Origin: Amphibalanus amphitrite
Lineage: Eukaryota > Arthropoda > Thecostraca > Balanomorpha > Balanidae
DNA length: 64,000 nt
Direction: 5' to 3'
Assembly: GCF_019059575.1 (NCBI RefSeq)
Contig: NW_024882042.1
Location: 372,001-436,000 of the forward strand
Shown: piece after piece, positions 52,086 to 64,000 of the stretch
How the letters are laid out: the number at the start of each line of letters is the position of its first letter
Position numbering within the stretch: the first letter of the stretch is position 1
Notes under the pieces: generated by a model
Seen by the model: the letters and a program-made list of their open reading frames with translations, nothing else
What the model was told of the DNA's origin: nothing
Database searches by the model: none
Made by a program: the position numbers and the translations under genes

Positions 52086-52982
52086 CCCCGCGTTCGATGT
52101 CTCTCGGACGGCGAAGATTCTACGCCGTCCGGCCAATCACGTTCCATAACCGCAACCGAGCCCCCGCTGACCTTGGACGGGATTGGCCGGACGACGTAGA
52201 ATCCAGGGTATATTGAGTGAAGGGTAGGACGAACTTTGGTAGGAATTTCTAGTATAACTACTAGAAAACCTACTATATGTGGTCGGGTTTAGCAAAAAGT
52301 TAGTTCAAACTAGAATATGGTAGCGCTTATGGCTGGCAGTCGTGACGCGCACGTGACATTCATTTCTTAAATTTCTTAAATAACAGGTCTTAGGGGCCGA
52401 TTAGTGCGCAGATACATTCAATTAGCTATTAATAATTGGTAAACTTGGGAAGCAAGTTGTTTTCGATGCAGAATTACGCAAACATTCAAGATTGTACATC
52501 ATTCAATTCTAGCCGAAATCACACGGCGCTCCCAGGATTCGAACTCACGACCCTCGGATCCGTAGCCCGATACGCTACCGACTGCGCTACCGAGGACCGC
52601 GCGCCGACGATCGGAGAGGCGGATCGCGGGTGCTGGCGTGCAGAGAAATCTTTACCCTGTACGCCGTAGAAGATCGGCTGGGTTTCGTGAAAAATGGTAG
52701 AGGAATTGTCGAAAGAAAATTCATTGATCTATCATTTGAGACTAAGAACCATTGATTCCTTCAAAGGTTGACCGAGATATCGCTCGCCGAAAACAGGCCA
52801 TTTAACATGTAAACCCTATGGGCTGGTAGGAAATGTACGCCGTGGAGCAATGTACGTGAACTTAGCGACGTATACGTATACGTATTCAGCGACGAATTCC
52901 AAATCACTTCAGATTCATGGCATGGGTTAAGTTGACCATGCTGAACACGAATATGACATTTATTTTAACTTTTGAGCTGATC
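52086..52982. other. Interval between the LTR element and the satellite
   Basis: It contains an inverted word pair (CTACGCCGTCCGGCCAATC near 52119 and its complement near 52180), a tRNA-like sequence (52525-52598), and AT-rich sequence to the satellite border. No protein gene was recognised. Confidence 0.6.
52525..52598 (-). tRNA. tRNA-like sequence, probably pseudogene or SINE head (Arg-ACG-like)
   Basis: On the minus strand the D-arm GCGC AGTCGGTA GCGT and the anticodon arm TCGGG CTACGGA TCCGA pair well. The anticodon would be ACG (arginine), and GAGTTCGAATCC is a good B-box. The T-stem (GTGAG/CCTGG) pairs poorly, and the spacing between acceptor and D-stem is long by about 2 nt. A functional tRNA is therefore unlikely. 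It may be the head of a tRNA-derived SINE. Confidence 0.4.
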
Positions 52983-55900
52983 TTCATGGTTAAAATCCGG
53001 TTTAAATGACGGGGAACCGCATAACGTCGCGAAAATAAAAACCCACGAATTCCAAAGTATATGCAAAATGTAGAGCTCATCCAGATCTAACGTCCGTGGA
53101 AGAATCCAAGCTCGTGGCTCTTTAACTTCATGGTTAAAATCCGGTTTAAATGACGGGGAACCGCATAACGTCGCGAAAATAAAAACCCACGAATTCCAAA
53201 GTATGTGCAAAATGTAGAGCTCATCAAGATCTAACGTCCGTGGAAGAATCCAAGTTCGTGGCTCAACGCCTTCATGGTTAAAATCCGGTTTAAATGACGG
53301 GGAACCGCATAACGTCGCGAAAATAAAAGCCCACGAATTCCAAAGTATGTGCAAAATGTAGAGCTCATCCAGATCTAACGTCCATGGAAGAATCCAAGTT
53401 CGTGGCTCTTTAACTTCATGGTTAATATCTGGTTTAAATGACGGGGAACCGCATAACGTCGCGAAAATAAAAACCCACGAATTCCAAAGTATGTGCAAAA
53501 TGTAGAGCTCATCCAGTTCTAACGTCCGTGGAAGAAACCAAGTTCGTGGCTCTTTAACTTCATGGTTAATATCTGGTTTAAATGACGGGGAACCGCATAA
53601 CGTCGCGAAAATAAAAACCCACGAATTCCAAAGTATATCCAAAATGTAGAGCTCATCTAGATCTAACGTCCGTGGAAGAATCCAAGCTCGTGGCTCAACG
53701 CCTTCATGGTTAAAATCCGGTTTAAATGACGGGGAACCGCATAACGTCGCGAAAATAAAAACCCACGAATTCCAAAGTATGTGCAAAATGTAGAGCTCAT
53801 CCAGATCTAACGTCCGTGGAAGAATTTAAGTTCGTGGCTCAACGCCTTCATGGTTTAAATCCGGTTTAAATGACGGGGAACCGCATAACGTCGCAAAAAT
53901 AAAGACCCACGAAATCCAAAAATTGTGCAAAGTGTAGAGCTCATCCAGATCTAACGTCCGTGGCAGAATCCAAGCTCGTGGCTCTTTAACTTCATGGTTA
54001 ATATATGGTTTAAATGACGGGGAACCGCATAACGTCGCGAAAATAAAAACCCACGAATTCCAGAGTATGTGCAAAATGTAGAGCTCATCCAGATCTAACG
54101 TCCGTGGAAGAATCCAAGTTCCTGGCTCTTTAACTTCATGGTTAAAATCCGGTTTAAATGACGGGGAACCGCATAACGTCGCGAAAATAAAAACCCACGA
54201 ATTCCAAAGTATGTGCAAAATGTAGAGCTCATCCAGATCTAGCGTCCGTGGAAGAATCCAAGTTCGTGGCTCTTTAACTTCATGGTTAATATCTGGTTTA
54301 AATGACGGGGAACCGCATAACGTCGCGAAAATAAAAACCCACGAATTCCAAAGTATGTGCAAAATGTAGAGCTCATCCAGTTCTAACGTCCGTGGAAGAA
54401 ACCAAGTTCGTGGCTCTTTAACTTCATGGTTAATATCTGGTTTAAATGACGGGGAACCGCATAACGTCGCGAAAATAAAAACCCACGAGTTCCAAAGTAT
54501 ATCCAAAATGTAGAGCTAATCCAGATCTAACGTCCGTGGAAGAATCCAAGCTCGTGGCTCAACGCCTTCTTGGTTAAAATCCGGTTTAAATGACGGGGAA
54601 CCGCATAACGTCGCGAAAATAAAAACCCACGAATTCCAAAGTATGTGCAAAATGTAGAGCTCATCCAGATCTAACGTCCGTGGCAGAAGCCAAGCTCTTG
54701 GCTCTTTAACTTCATGGTTAAAATCCGATTTAAATGACGGGGAACCGCATAACGTCGCGAAAATAAAAACCCACGAATTCCAAAGTATGTGCAAAATGTA
54801 GAGCTCATCGAGATCTAACGTCCGTGGCAGAATCCAAGCTCGTGGCTCTTTAACTTCATGGTTAAAATCCGGCTTAAATGACGGGGAACCGCATAACGTC
54901 GCGAAAATAAAAACCCACGAGTTCCAAAGTATATCCAAAATGTAGAGCTAATCCAGATCTAACGTCCGTGGAAGAATCCAAGCTCGTGGCTCAACGCCTT
55001 CTTGGTTAAAATCCGGTTTAAATGACGTGGAACAACATAACGTCGCGAAAATAAAAACCCACGAATTCCAAAGTATGTGCAAAATGTAGAGCTCATCCAG
55101 ATCTAACGTCCGTGGCAGAAGCCAAGCTCTTGGCTCTTTAACTTCATGGTTAAAATCCGATTTAAATGACGGGGAACCGCATAACGTCGCGAAAATAAAA
55201 ACCCACGAATTCCAAAGTATATGCATAATGTAGAGCTCATCGAGATCTAACGTCCGTGGAAGAATCCAAGCTCGTGACTCTTTAACTTCATGGCTAAAAT
55301 CCGGGTCAAATGACGGGGAACCGCATAACGTCGCGAAAATAAAAACCCACGAATTCCAAAGTATGTGCAAAATGTAGAGCTCATCCAGATCTAACGTCCG
55401 TGGAAGAATCCAAGCTCGTGGCTCAACGCCTTCATGGTTAAAATCCAGTTTAAATGACGGGGAACCGCATAACGTCGCGAAAATAAAAACCCACGAATTC
55501 CAAAGTATGTGCAAAATGAAGAACTCATCCAGATCTAACGTCCGTGGCAGAATCCAAGCTCGTGGCTCTTTAACTTCATGGTTAAAATCCGGCTTAAATG
55601 ACGGGGAACCGCATAACGTCGCGAAAATAAAAACCCACGAATTCCAAAGTATGTGCAAAATGTAGAGCTCATCAAGATCTAACGTCCGTGGAAGAATCCA
55701 AGTTCGTGGCTCTTTAATTTCATGGTTAATATCTGGTTTAAATGACGGGGAACCGCATAACGTCGCGAAAATAAAAACCCACGAATTCCAAAGTATGTGC
55801 AAAATGTAGAGCTTATCCAGTTCTAACGTCCGTGGAAGAAACCAAGTTCGTGGCTCTTTAACGTCATGGTTAATATCTGGTTTAAATGACGGGGAACCGC

Positions 55901-56058
55901 ATAACGTCGCGAAAATAAAAACCCACGAATTCCAAAGTATATCCAAAATGTAGAGCTCATCCAGATCTAACGTCCGTGGAAGAATCCAAGCTCGTGGCTC
56001 AACGCCTTCATGGTTAAAATCCGGTTTAAATGACGGGGAACCGCATAACGTCGCGATA
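52983..56058 (-). repeat. 144-bp satellite, inverted block, about 21 units
   Basis: The unit includes AACGTCGCGAAAATAAAAAC, CCACGAATTCCAAAGTATGT, GAGCTCATCCAGATCTAACG and ATGACGGGGAACCGCATAAC. The two main monomer forms differ by TCTTTAACTTCATGG versus TCAACGCCTTCATGG. Because 144 is 48 codons and the unit lacks stops in one frame, minus-strand frames run open for up to 381 codons (HILWNSWVFIFATLCGSPSF pattern). I treat them as a property of the satellite. Confidence 0.97.
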
Positions 56059-56100
56059 ACGTCGCGTCGCGTCATAACATAACGTGGCGTCATAACGTTT
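56058..56100. other. Satellite inversion junction
   Basis: GTCGCGATAACGTCGCGTCG and TCATAACATAACGTGGCGTC join the two oppositely oriented satellite blocks. The junction is a scrambled run of the TAACGTCGCG part of the unit with several small inverted words. Confidence 0.85.
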
Positions 56101-59100
56101 TTATTTTCGCGACGTTATGCGGTTCCCCGTCATTTAAACCGGATTTTAACCATGAAGTTAAAGAGCCACGAGCTTGGATTCTGCCACGGACGTTAGATCT
56201 GGATGGGCTCTACATTTTGCACATACTTTGGAATTCGTGGGTTTTTATTTTCGCGACGGTTTGCGGTTCCCCGTCATTTAAACCGGATTTTAACCATGAA
56301 GGCGTTGAGCCACGAGCTTGGATTCTTCCACGGACGTTAGATCTGGATGAGCTCTACATTTTGCATATACCTTGGAATTCGTGGGTTTTTATTTTCGCGA
56401 CGTTATGCGGTTCCCCGTCATTTAAACCGGATTTTAACCATGAAGTTAAAGAGCCACGAGCTCGGATTCTGCCACGGACGTTAGATCTGGATGAGCTCTA
56501 CATTTTGCACATACTTTGGAATTCGTGGGTTTTTATTTTCGCGACGTTATGCGGTTCCCCGTCATTTAAACCGGATTTTAACCATGTAGGCGTTGAGCCA
56601 CGAGCTTGGATTCTTCCACGGACGTTAGATCTAGATGAGCTCTACATTTTGCATATACTTTGGAATTCGTGGGTTTTTATTTTCGCGACGTTATGCGGTT
56701 CCCCGTCATTTAAACCAGATATTAAACATGAAGTTAAAGAGCCACGAACTTGGATTCTTCCACGGACGTTAGATCTGGATGAGCTCTACATTTTGCGCAT
56801 ACTTTGGAATTCGTGGTTTTTTATTTTCGCGACGTTATGCGGTTCCCCGTCATTTAAACCAGATATTAACCATGAAGTTAAAGAGCCACGAGCTTGGATT
56901 CTTCCACGGACGTTAGATCTAGATGAGCTCTACATTTTGCACATACTTTGGAATTCGTGGGTTTTATTTTCGCGACGTTATGCGGTTCCCCGTCATTTAA
57001 ACCAGATATTAACCATGAAGTTAAAGAGCCACGAGCTTGGATTCTTTCACGGACGTTAGATCTCGATGAGCTCTACATTTTGCACATACTTTGGAATTCG
57101 CGGGTTTTTATTTTCGCGAGGTTATGCGGTTCCCCGTCATTTAAACCGGATTTTAACCATGAAGTTAAACAGCCAAAAGCTTGGATTCTGCCACGGACGT
57201 TAGATCTGGATGAGCTCTACATTTTGCACGTACTTTGGAATTCGTGGGTTTTTATTTTCGCGACGTTATGCGGTTCCCCGTCATTTAAACCGGATTTTAG
57301 CCATGAAGGCGTTGAGCCACGAGCTTGGATTCTTCCACGGACGTTAAATCTAGATGAGCTCTACATTTTGCATATACTTTGGAATTCGTGGGTTTTTATT
57401 TTCGCGACGTTATGCGGTTCCCCGTCATTTAAACCAGATATTAACCATGAAGTTAAAGAGCCACGAACTTGGTTTCTTCCACGGACGTTAGATCTGGATG
57501 AGCTCTACATTTTGCGCATACTTTGGAATTCGTGGGTTTTTATTTTCGCGACGTTATGGGTTCCCCGTCATTTAAACCAGATATTAACCATGAAGTTAAA
57601 GAGCCACGAACTTGGATTCTTCCACGGACGCTAGATCTGGATGAGCTCTACATTTTGCACATACTTTGGAATTCGTGGGTTTTTATTTTCGCGACGTTAT
57701 GCGGTTCCCCGTCATTTAAACCGGATTTTAACCATGAAGTTAAAGAGCCAGGAACTTGGATTCTTCCACGGACGTTAGATCTCGATGAGCTCTACATTTT
57801 GCACATACTTTGGAATTCGTGGGTTTTTATTTTCGCGACGTTATGCGGTTCCCCGTCATTTAAACCGGATTTTAACCATGAAGGCGTTGAGCCACGAGCT
57901 TGGATTCTGCCACGGGCGTGAGATCTGGATGAGCTCTACATTTTGCACATACTTTGGAATTCGTGGGTTTTTATTTTCGCGACGTTATGCGGTTCCCCGT
58001 CATTTAAATCGGATTTTAACCATGAAGTTTAAGAGCCAAGAGCTTGTATTCTGCCACGGACGTTAGATCTGGATGAGCTCTACATTTTGCACATACTTTG
58101 GAATTCGTAGGTTTTATTTTCGCGACGTTATGCGGTTCCCCGTCATTTAAACCGGATTTTAACCATGAAGTTAAAGAGCCAAGAGCTTGGATTCTTCCTC
58201 GGACGTTAGATCTGGATGAGCTCTACATTTTGCACATACTTTGGAATTCGTGGGTTTTTATTTTCGCGACGTTATGCGGTTCCCCGTCATTTAAACCATA
58301 TATTAACCATGAAGTTAAAGAGCCACGAGCTTGGATTCTGCCACGGACGTTAGATCTGGATGAGCTCTACATTTTGCACAATTTTGGATTTCGTGGGTCT
58401 TTATTTTTGCGACGTTATGCGGTTCCCCGTCATTTAAACCGGATTTAAACCATGAAGGCGTTGAGCCACGAACTTGGATTCTTCCACGGACGTTAGATCT
58501 GGATGAGCTCTACATTTTCCACATACTTTGGAATTCGTGGGTTTTTATTTTCGCGACGTTATGCGGTTCCCCGTCATTTAAACCGGATTTTAACCATGAA
58601 GGCGTTGAGCCACGAGCTTGGATTCTTCCACGGACGTTAGATCTGGATGAGCTCTACATTTTGGATATACTTTGGAATTCGTGGGTTTTTATTTTCGCGA
58701 CGTTATGCGGTTCCCCGTCATTTAAACCAGATATTAACCATGAAGTTAAAGAGCCACGAACTTGGTTTCTTCCACGGACGTTAGAACTGGATGAGCTCTT
58801 CATTTTGCACATACTTTGGAATTCATGGGTTTTTATTTCGCGACGTTATGCGGTTCCCCGTCATTTAAACCAGATATTAACCATGAAGTTAAAGAGCCAC
58901 GAACTTGGATTCTTCCACGGACGTTAGATCTGGATGAGCTCTACATTTTGCACATACTTTGGAATTCGTGGGCTTTTATTTTCGCGACGTTATGCGGTTC
59001 CCCGTCATTTAAACCAGATATTAACCATGAAGTTAAAGAGCCACGAACTTGGATTCTTCCACGGACGTTAGATCTGGATGAGCTCTACATTTTGCACATA

Positions 59101-62100
59101 CTTTGGAATTCGTGGGTTTTTATTTTCGCGACGTTATGCGGTTCCCCGTCATTTAAACCGGATTTTAACCATGAAGGCGTTGAGCCACGAGCTTGGATTC
59201 TTCCACTGACGTTAGATCTAGATGAGCTCTACATTTTGCATATACTTTGGAATTCGTGGGTTTTTATTTTCGCGACGTTATGCGGTTCCCCGTCATTTAA
59301 ACCAGATATTAACCATGAAGTTAAAGAGCCACGAACTTGGTTTCTTCCACGGACGTTAGATCTGGATGAGTTCTACATTTTGCGCATACTTTGGAATTCG
59401 TGTTTTTTTATTTTCGCGACGTTATGCGGTTCCCCGTCATTTAAACCAGATATTAACCATGAAGTTAAAGAGCCACGAACTTGGATTCTTCCACGGACGT
59501 TAGATCTCGATGAGCTCTACATTTTGCACATACTTTGGAATTCGTGGGTTTTTATTTTCGCGACGTTATGCGGTTCCCCGTCATTTAAACCAGATATTAA
59601 CCATGAAGTTAAAGAGCCACGAACTTGTATTCTTCCACGGACGTTAGAACTGGATGAGCTCTACATTTTGCACATACTTTGGAATTCGTGGGTTTTTATT
59701 TTCGCGACGTTATGCGGTTCCCCGTCATTTAAACCAGATATTAACCATGAAGTTAAAGAGCCACGAACTTGGTTTCTTCCACGGACGCTAGATCTGGATG
59801 AGCTCTACATTTTGCACATACTTTGTAATTCGTGGGTTTTTATTTTCGCGACGTTATGCGGTTCCCCGTCATTTAAACCAGATATTAACCATGAAGTTAA
59901 AGAGCCACGAACTTGGATTCTTCCACGGACGCTAGATCTGGATGAGCTCTACATTTTGCACATACTTTGGAATTCGTGGGTTTTTATTTTCGCGACGTTA
60001 TGCGGTTCCCCGTCATTTAAACCAGATTTTAACCATGAAGTTAAAGAGCCACGAACTTGGATTCTTCCACGGACGTTAGATCTCGATGAGCTCTACATTT
60101 TGCACATACTTTGGAATTCGTGGGTTTTTATTTTCGCGACGTTATGCGGTTCCCCGTCATTTAAACCGGATTTTAACCATGAAGGCGTTGAGCCACGAGC
60201 TTGGATTCTGCCACGGACGTGAGATCTGGATGAGCTATACATTTTGCACATACTTTGGAATTCGTGGGTTTTTATTTTCGCGACGTTATGCGGTTCCCCG
60301 TCATTTAAATCGGATTTTAACCATGAAGTTTAAGAGCCAAGAGCTTGGATTCTGCCACGGACGTTAGATCTGGATGAGCTCTACATTTTGCACATACTTT
60401 GGAATTCGTAGGTTTTTATTTTCGCGACGTTATGCGGTTCCCCGTCATTTAAACCTAATTTTAACCATGAAGTTAAAGAGCCACGAGCTTGGATTCTTCC
60501 ACGGACGTTAGATCTGGATGAGCTCTACATTTTGCACATACTTTGGAATTCGTGGGTTTTTATTTTCGCGACGTTATGCGGTTCCCCGTCATTTAAACCA
60601 TATATTAACCATGAAGTTAAAGAGCCACGAGCTTGGATTCTGCCACGGACGTTAGATCTGGATGAGCTCTACATTTTGCACAATTTTTGGATTTCGTGGG
60701 TCTTTATTTTTGCGACGTTATGCGGTTCCCCGTCATTTAAACCGGATTTAAACCATGAAGGCGTTGAGCCACGAACTTGGATTCTTCCACGGACGTTAGA
60801 TCTGGATGAGCTCTACATTTTCCACATACTTTGGAATTCGTGGGTTTTTATTTTCGCGACGTTATGCGGTTTCCCGTCATTTAAACCGGATTTTAACCAT
60901 GAAGGCGTTGAGCCACGAGCTTGGATTCTTCCACGGACGTTAGATCTGGATGAGCTCTACATTTTGGATATACTTTGGAATTCGTGGGTTTTTATTTTCG
61001 CGACGTTATGCGGTTCCCCGTCATTTAAACCAGATATTAACCATGAAGTTAAAGAGCCACGAACTTGGTTTCTTCCACGGACGTTAGAACTGGATGAGCT
61101 CTACATTTTGCACATACTTTGGAATTCGTGGGTTTTTATTTTCGCGACGTTATGCGGTTCCCCGTCATTTAAACCAAATATTAACCATGAAGTTAAAGAG
61201 CCACGAACTTGGATTCTTCCACGGACGTTAGATCTGGATGAGCTCTACATTTTGCACATACTTTGGAATTCGTGGGCTTTTATTTTCGCGACGTTATGCG
61301 GTTCCCCGTCATTTAAATCGGATTTTAACCATGAAGTTTAAGAGCCAAGAGCTTGTATTCTGCCACGGACGTTAGATCTGGATGAGCTCTACATTTTGCA
61401 CATACTTTGGAATTCGTAGGTTTTTATTTTCGCGACGTTATGCGGTTCCCCGTCATTTAAACCGGATTTTAACCATGAAGTTAAAGAGCCAAGAGCTTGG
61501 ATTCTTCCACGGACGTTAGATCTGGATGAGCTCTACATTTTGCACATACTTTGGAATTCGTGGGTTTTTATTTTCGCGACGTTATGCGGTTCCCCGTCAT
61601 TTAAACCATATATTAACCATGAAGTTAAAGAGCCACGAGCTTGGATTCTGCCACGGACGTTAGATCTGGATGAGCTCTACATTTTGCACAATTTTTGGAT
61701 TTCGTGGGTCTTTATTTTTGCGACGTTATGCGGTTCCCCGTCATTTAAACCGGATTTAAACCATGAAGGCGTTGAGCCACGAACTTGGATTCTTCCACGG
61801 ACGTTAGATCTGGATGAGCTCTACATTTTCCACATACTTTGGAATTCGTGGGTTTTTATTTTCGCGACGTTATGCGGTTCCCCGTCATTTAAACCGGATT
61901 TTAACCATGAACGCGTTGAGCCACGAGCTTGGATTCTTCCACGGACGTTAGATCTGGATGAGCTCTACATTTTGGATATACTTTGGAATTCGTGGGTTTT
62001 TATTTTCGCGACGTTATGCGGTTCCCCGTCATTTAAACCAGATATTAACCATGAAGTTAAAGAGCCACGAACTTGGTTTCTTCCACGGACGTTAGAACTG

Positions 62101-64000
62101 GATGAGCTCTACATTTTGCACATACTTTGGAATTCATGGGTTTTTATTTTCGCGACGTTATGCGGTTCCCCGTCATTTAAACCAGATATTAACCATGAAG
62201 TTAAAGAGCCACGAACTTGGATTCTTCCACGGACGTTAGATCTGGATGAGCTCTACATTTTGCCAATACTTTGGAATTCGTGGGCTTTTATTTTCGCGAC
62301 GTTATGCGGTTCCCCGTCATTTAAACCAGATATTAACCATGAAGTTAAAGAGCCACGAACTTGGATTCTTCCACGGACGTTAGATCTGGATGAGCTCTAC
62401 ATTTTGCACATACTTTGGAATTCGTGGGTTTTTATTTTCGCGACGTTATGCGGTTCCCCGTCATTTAAACCGGATTTTAACCATGAAGGCGTTGAGCCAC
62501 GAGCTTGGATTCTTCCACGGACGTTAGATCTAGATGAGCTCTACATTTTGCATATACTTTGTAATTCGTGGGTTTTTATTTTCGCGAGGTTATGCGGTTC
62601 CCCGTCATTTAAACCAGATATTAACCATGAAGTTAAAGAGCCACGAACTTGGTTTCTTCCACGGACGTTAGATCTGGATGAGTTCTACATTTTGCGCATA
62701 CTTTGGAATTCGTGGTTTTTTATTTTCGCGACGTTATGCGGTTCCCCGTCATTTAAACCAGATATTAACCATGAAGTTAAAGAGCCACGAACTTGGATTC
62801 TTCCACGGACGTTAGATCTCGATGAGCTCTACATTTTGCACATACTTTGGAATTGGTGGGTTTTTATTTTCGCGACGTTATGCGGTTCCCCGTCATTTAA
62901 ACCAGATATTAACCATGAAGTTAAAGAGCCACGAACTTGTATTCTTCCACGGACGTTAGAACTGGATGAGCTCTACATTTTGCACATACTTTGGAATTCG
63001 TAGGTTTTTATTTTCGCGACGTTATGCGGTTCCCCGTCATTTAAACCAGATATTAACCATGAAGTTAAAGAGCCACGAACTTGGTTTCTTCCACGGACGC
63101 TAGATCTGGATGAGCTCTACATTTTGCACATACTTTGTAATTCGTGGGTTTTTATTTTCGCGACGTTATGCGGTTCCCCGTCATTTAAACCAGATATTAA
63201 CCATGAAGTTAAAGAGCCACGAACTTGGATTCTTCCACGGACGCTAGATCTGGATGAGCTCTACATTTTGCACATTCTTTGGAATTCGTGGGTTTTTATT
63301 TTCGCGACGTTATGCGGTTCCCCGTCATTTAAACCAGATTTTAACCATGAAGTTAAAGAGCCACGAACTTGGATTCTTCCACGGACGTTAGATCTCGATG
63401 AGCTCTACATTTTGCACATACTTTGGAATTCGTGGGTTTTTATTTTCGCGACGTTATGCGGTTCCCCGTCATTTAAACCGGATTTTAACCATGAAGGCGT
63501 TGAGCCACGAGCTTGGATTCTGCCACGGACGTGAGATCTGGATGAGCTATACATTTTGCACATACTTTGGAATTCGTGGGTTTTTATTTTCGCGACGTTA
63601 TGCGGTTCCCCGTCATTTAAATCGGATTTTAACCATGAAGTTTAAGAGCCAAGAGCTTGGATTCTGCCACGGACGTTAGATCTGGATGAGCTCTACATTT
63701 TGCACATACTTTGGAATTCGTAGGTTTTTATTTTCGCGACGTTATGCGGTTCCCCGTCATTTAAACCGGATTTTAACCATGAAGTTAAAGAGCCACGAGC
63801 TTGGATTCTTCCACGGACGTTAGATCTGGATGAGCTCTACATTTTGCACATACTTTGGAATTCGTGGGTTTTTATTTTCGCGACGTTATGCGGTTCCCCG
63901 TCATTTAAACCATATATTAACCATGAAGTTAAAGAGCCACGAGCTTGGATTCTGCCACGGACGTTAGATCTGGATGAGCTCTACATTTTGCACAATTTTT
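56100..64000 (+). repeat. 144-bp satellite, forward block, about 55 units, continues past window
   Basis: This is the same 144-bp monomer in the opposite orientation. A diagnostic variant (CACAATTTTTGGATTTCG in place of CACATACTTTGGAATTCG) occurs at 58377, 60679, 61687 and 63991, that is 2302, 1008 and 2304 bp apart (16, 7 and 16 monomers). A TTTGTAATTCG variant at 59821 and 63133 is 3312 bp apart (23 monomers). This shows higher-order repeats. Open frames up to 487 codons follow from the 48-codon period. No unrelated sequence interrupts the block. Confidence 0.97.

Noticed and set aside
52965-63679. Satellite frames as a secreted or membrane repeat-protein gene
   Set aside because: The unit is 3n in length; there are no flanking start, intron or terminator signals, and a second frame is also open in some monomers.

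Overview
The window is eukaryotic and almost entirely repetitive. It holds a long perfect (CCTAA)n tract, the strand complement of the arthropod telomere repeat TTAGG, many small cut-and-paste elements, and a Ty3/Gypsy LTR element. There is no operon structure and no clear host gene. An arthropod, perhaps a crustacean, is the best guess; this rests mainly on the TTAGG-type repeat and on general genome style and is weak. No conserved host protein could be recognised on either strand. Most open frames are by-products of tandem repeats whose unit length is a multiple of three.

Region 1 (about 1-27,200) is GC-rich and packed with some thirty unrelated minisatellites (units from about 8 to 70 bp). 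AT-rich islands interrupt it, and each is a transposable element: a foldback element (7107-10713) with a CCTTAAGG-rich element inside it, a TIR element (13281-14974), and a TTAA-flanked element (20680-23606) carrying a hAT-like insertion. A mariner-type MITE at 4361-4571 sits inside one unit of a 65-bp minisatellite.

Region 2 (about 27,200-41,800) is AT-richer and made largely of MITEs and foldback elements: PIF/Harbinger-like, hAT-like, TA-flanked and TTAA-flanked. Several carry dense AGGTCA direct repeats and have G-run/C-run mini-hairpins near both ends. It also holds a telomere-like-repeat-plus-hairpin module (28700-28965), a CGACGTCGG palindrome array and a tRNA-derived SINE-like sequence.

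Region 3 (41,809-about 52,085) is one Ty3/Gypsy element on the minus strand. Two younger elements have inserted into it: a 1.2-kb TTAA-flanked, AGGTCA-rich element and a 4.6-kb foldback element. The foldback element itself carries the (CCTAA)n tract, a second copy of the hairpin module and a TTAA-flanked MITE. The LTR element is an old copy and not intact.

Region 4 (about 52,983-64,000 and beyond) is a 144-bp satellite. About 21 units lie in one orientation, then a short palindromic junction near 56,058-56,100, then about 55 units in the opposite orientation running off the window. Diagnostic variant monomers recur at 16- and 7-unit spacings, which shows higher-order repeat structure.

The most interesting signals are: (a) the hairpin module, whose two copies differ by paired changes that keep the stem; (b) a group of elements with AGGTCA/TCAAGGTCA arrays (nuclear-receptor half-sites) and G/C-run terminal hairpins; (c) the element whose subterminal regions are filled with the palindrome ATCCTTAAGGAT; and (d) the inverted, higher-order-organised satellite.
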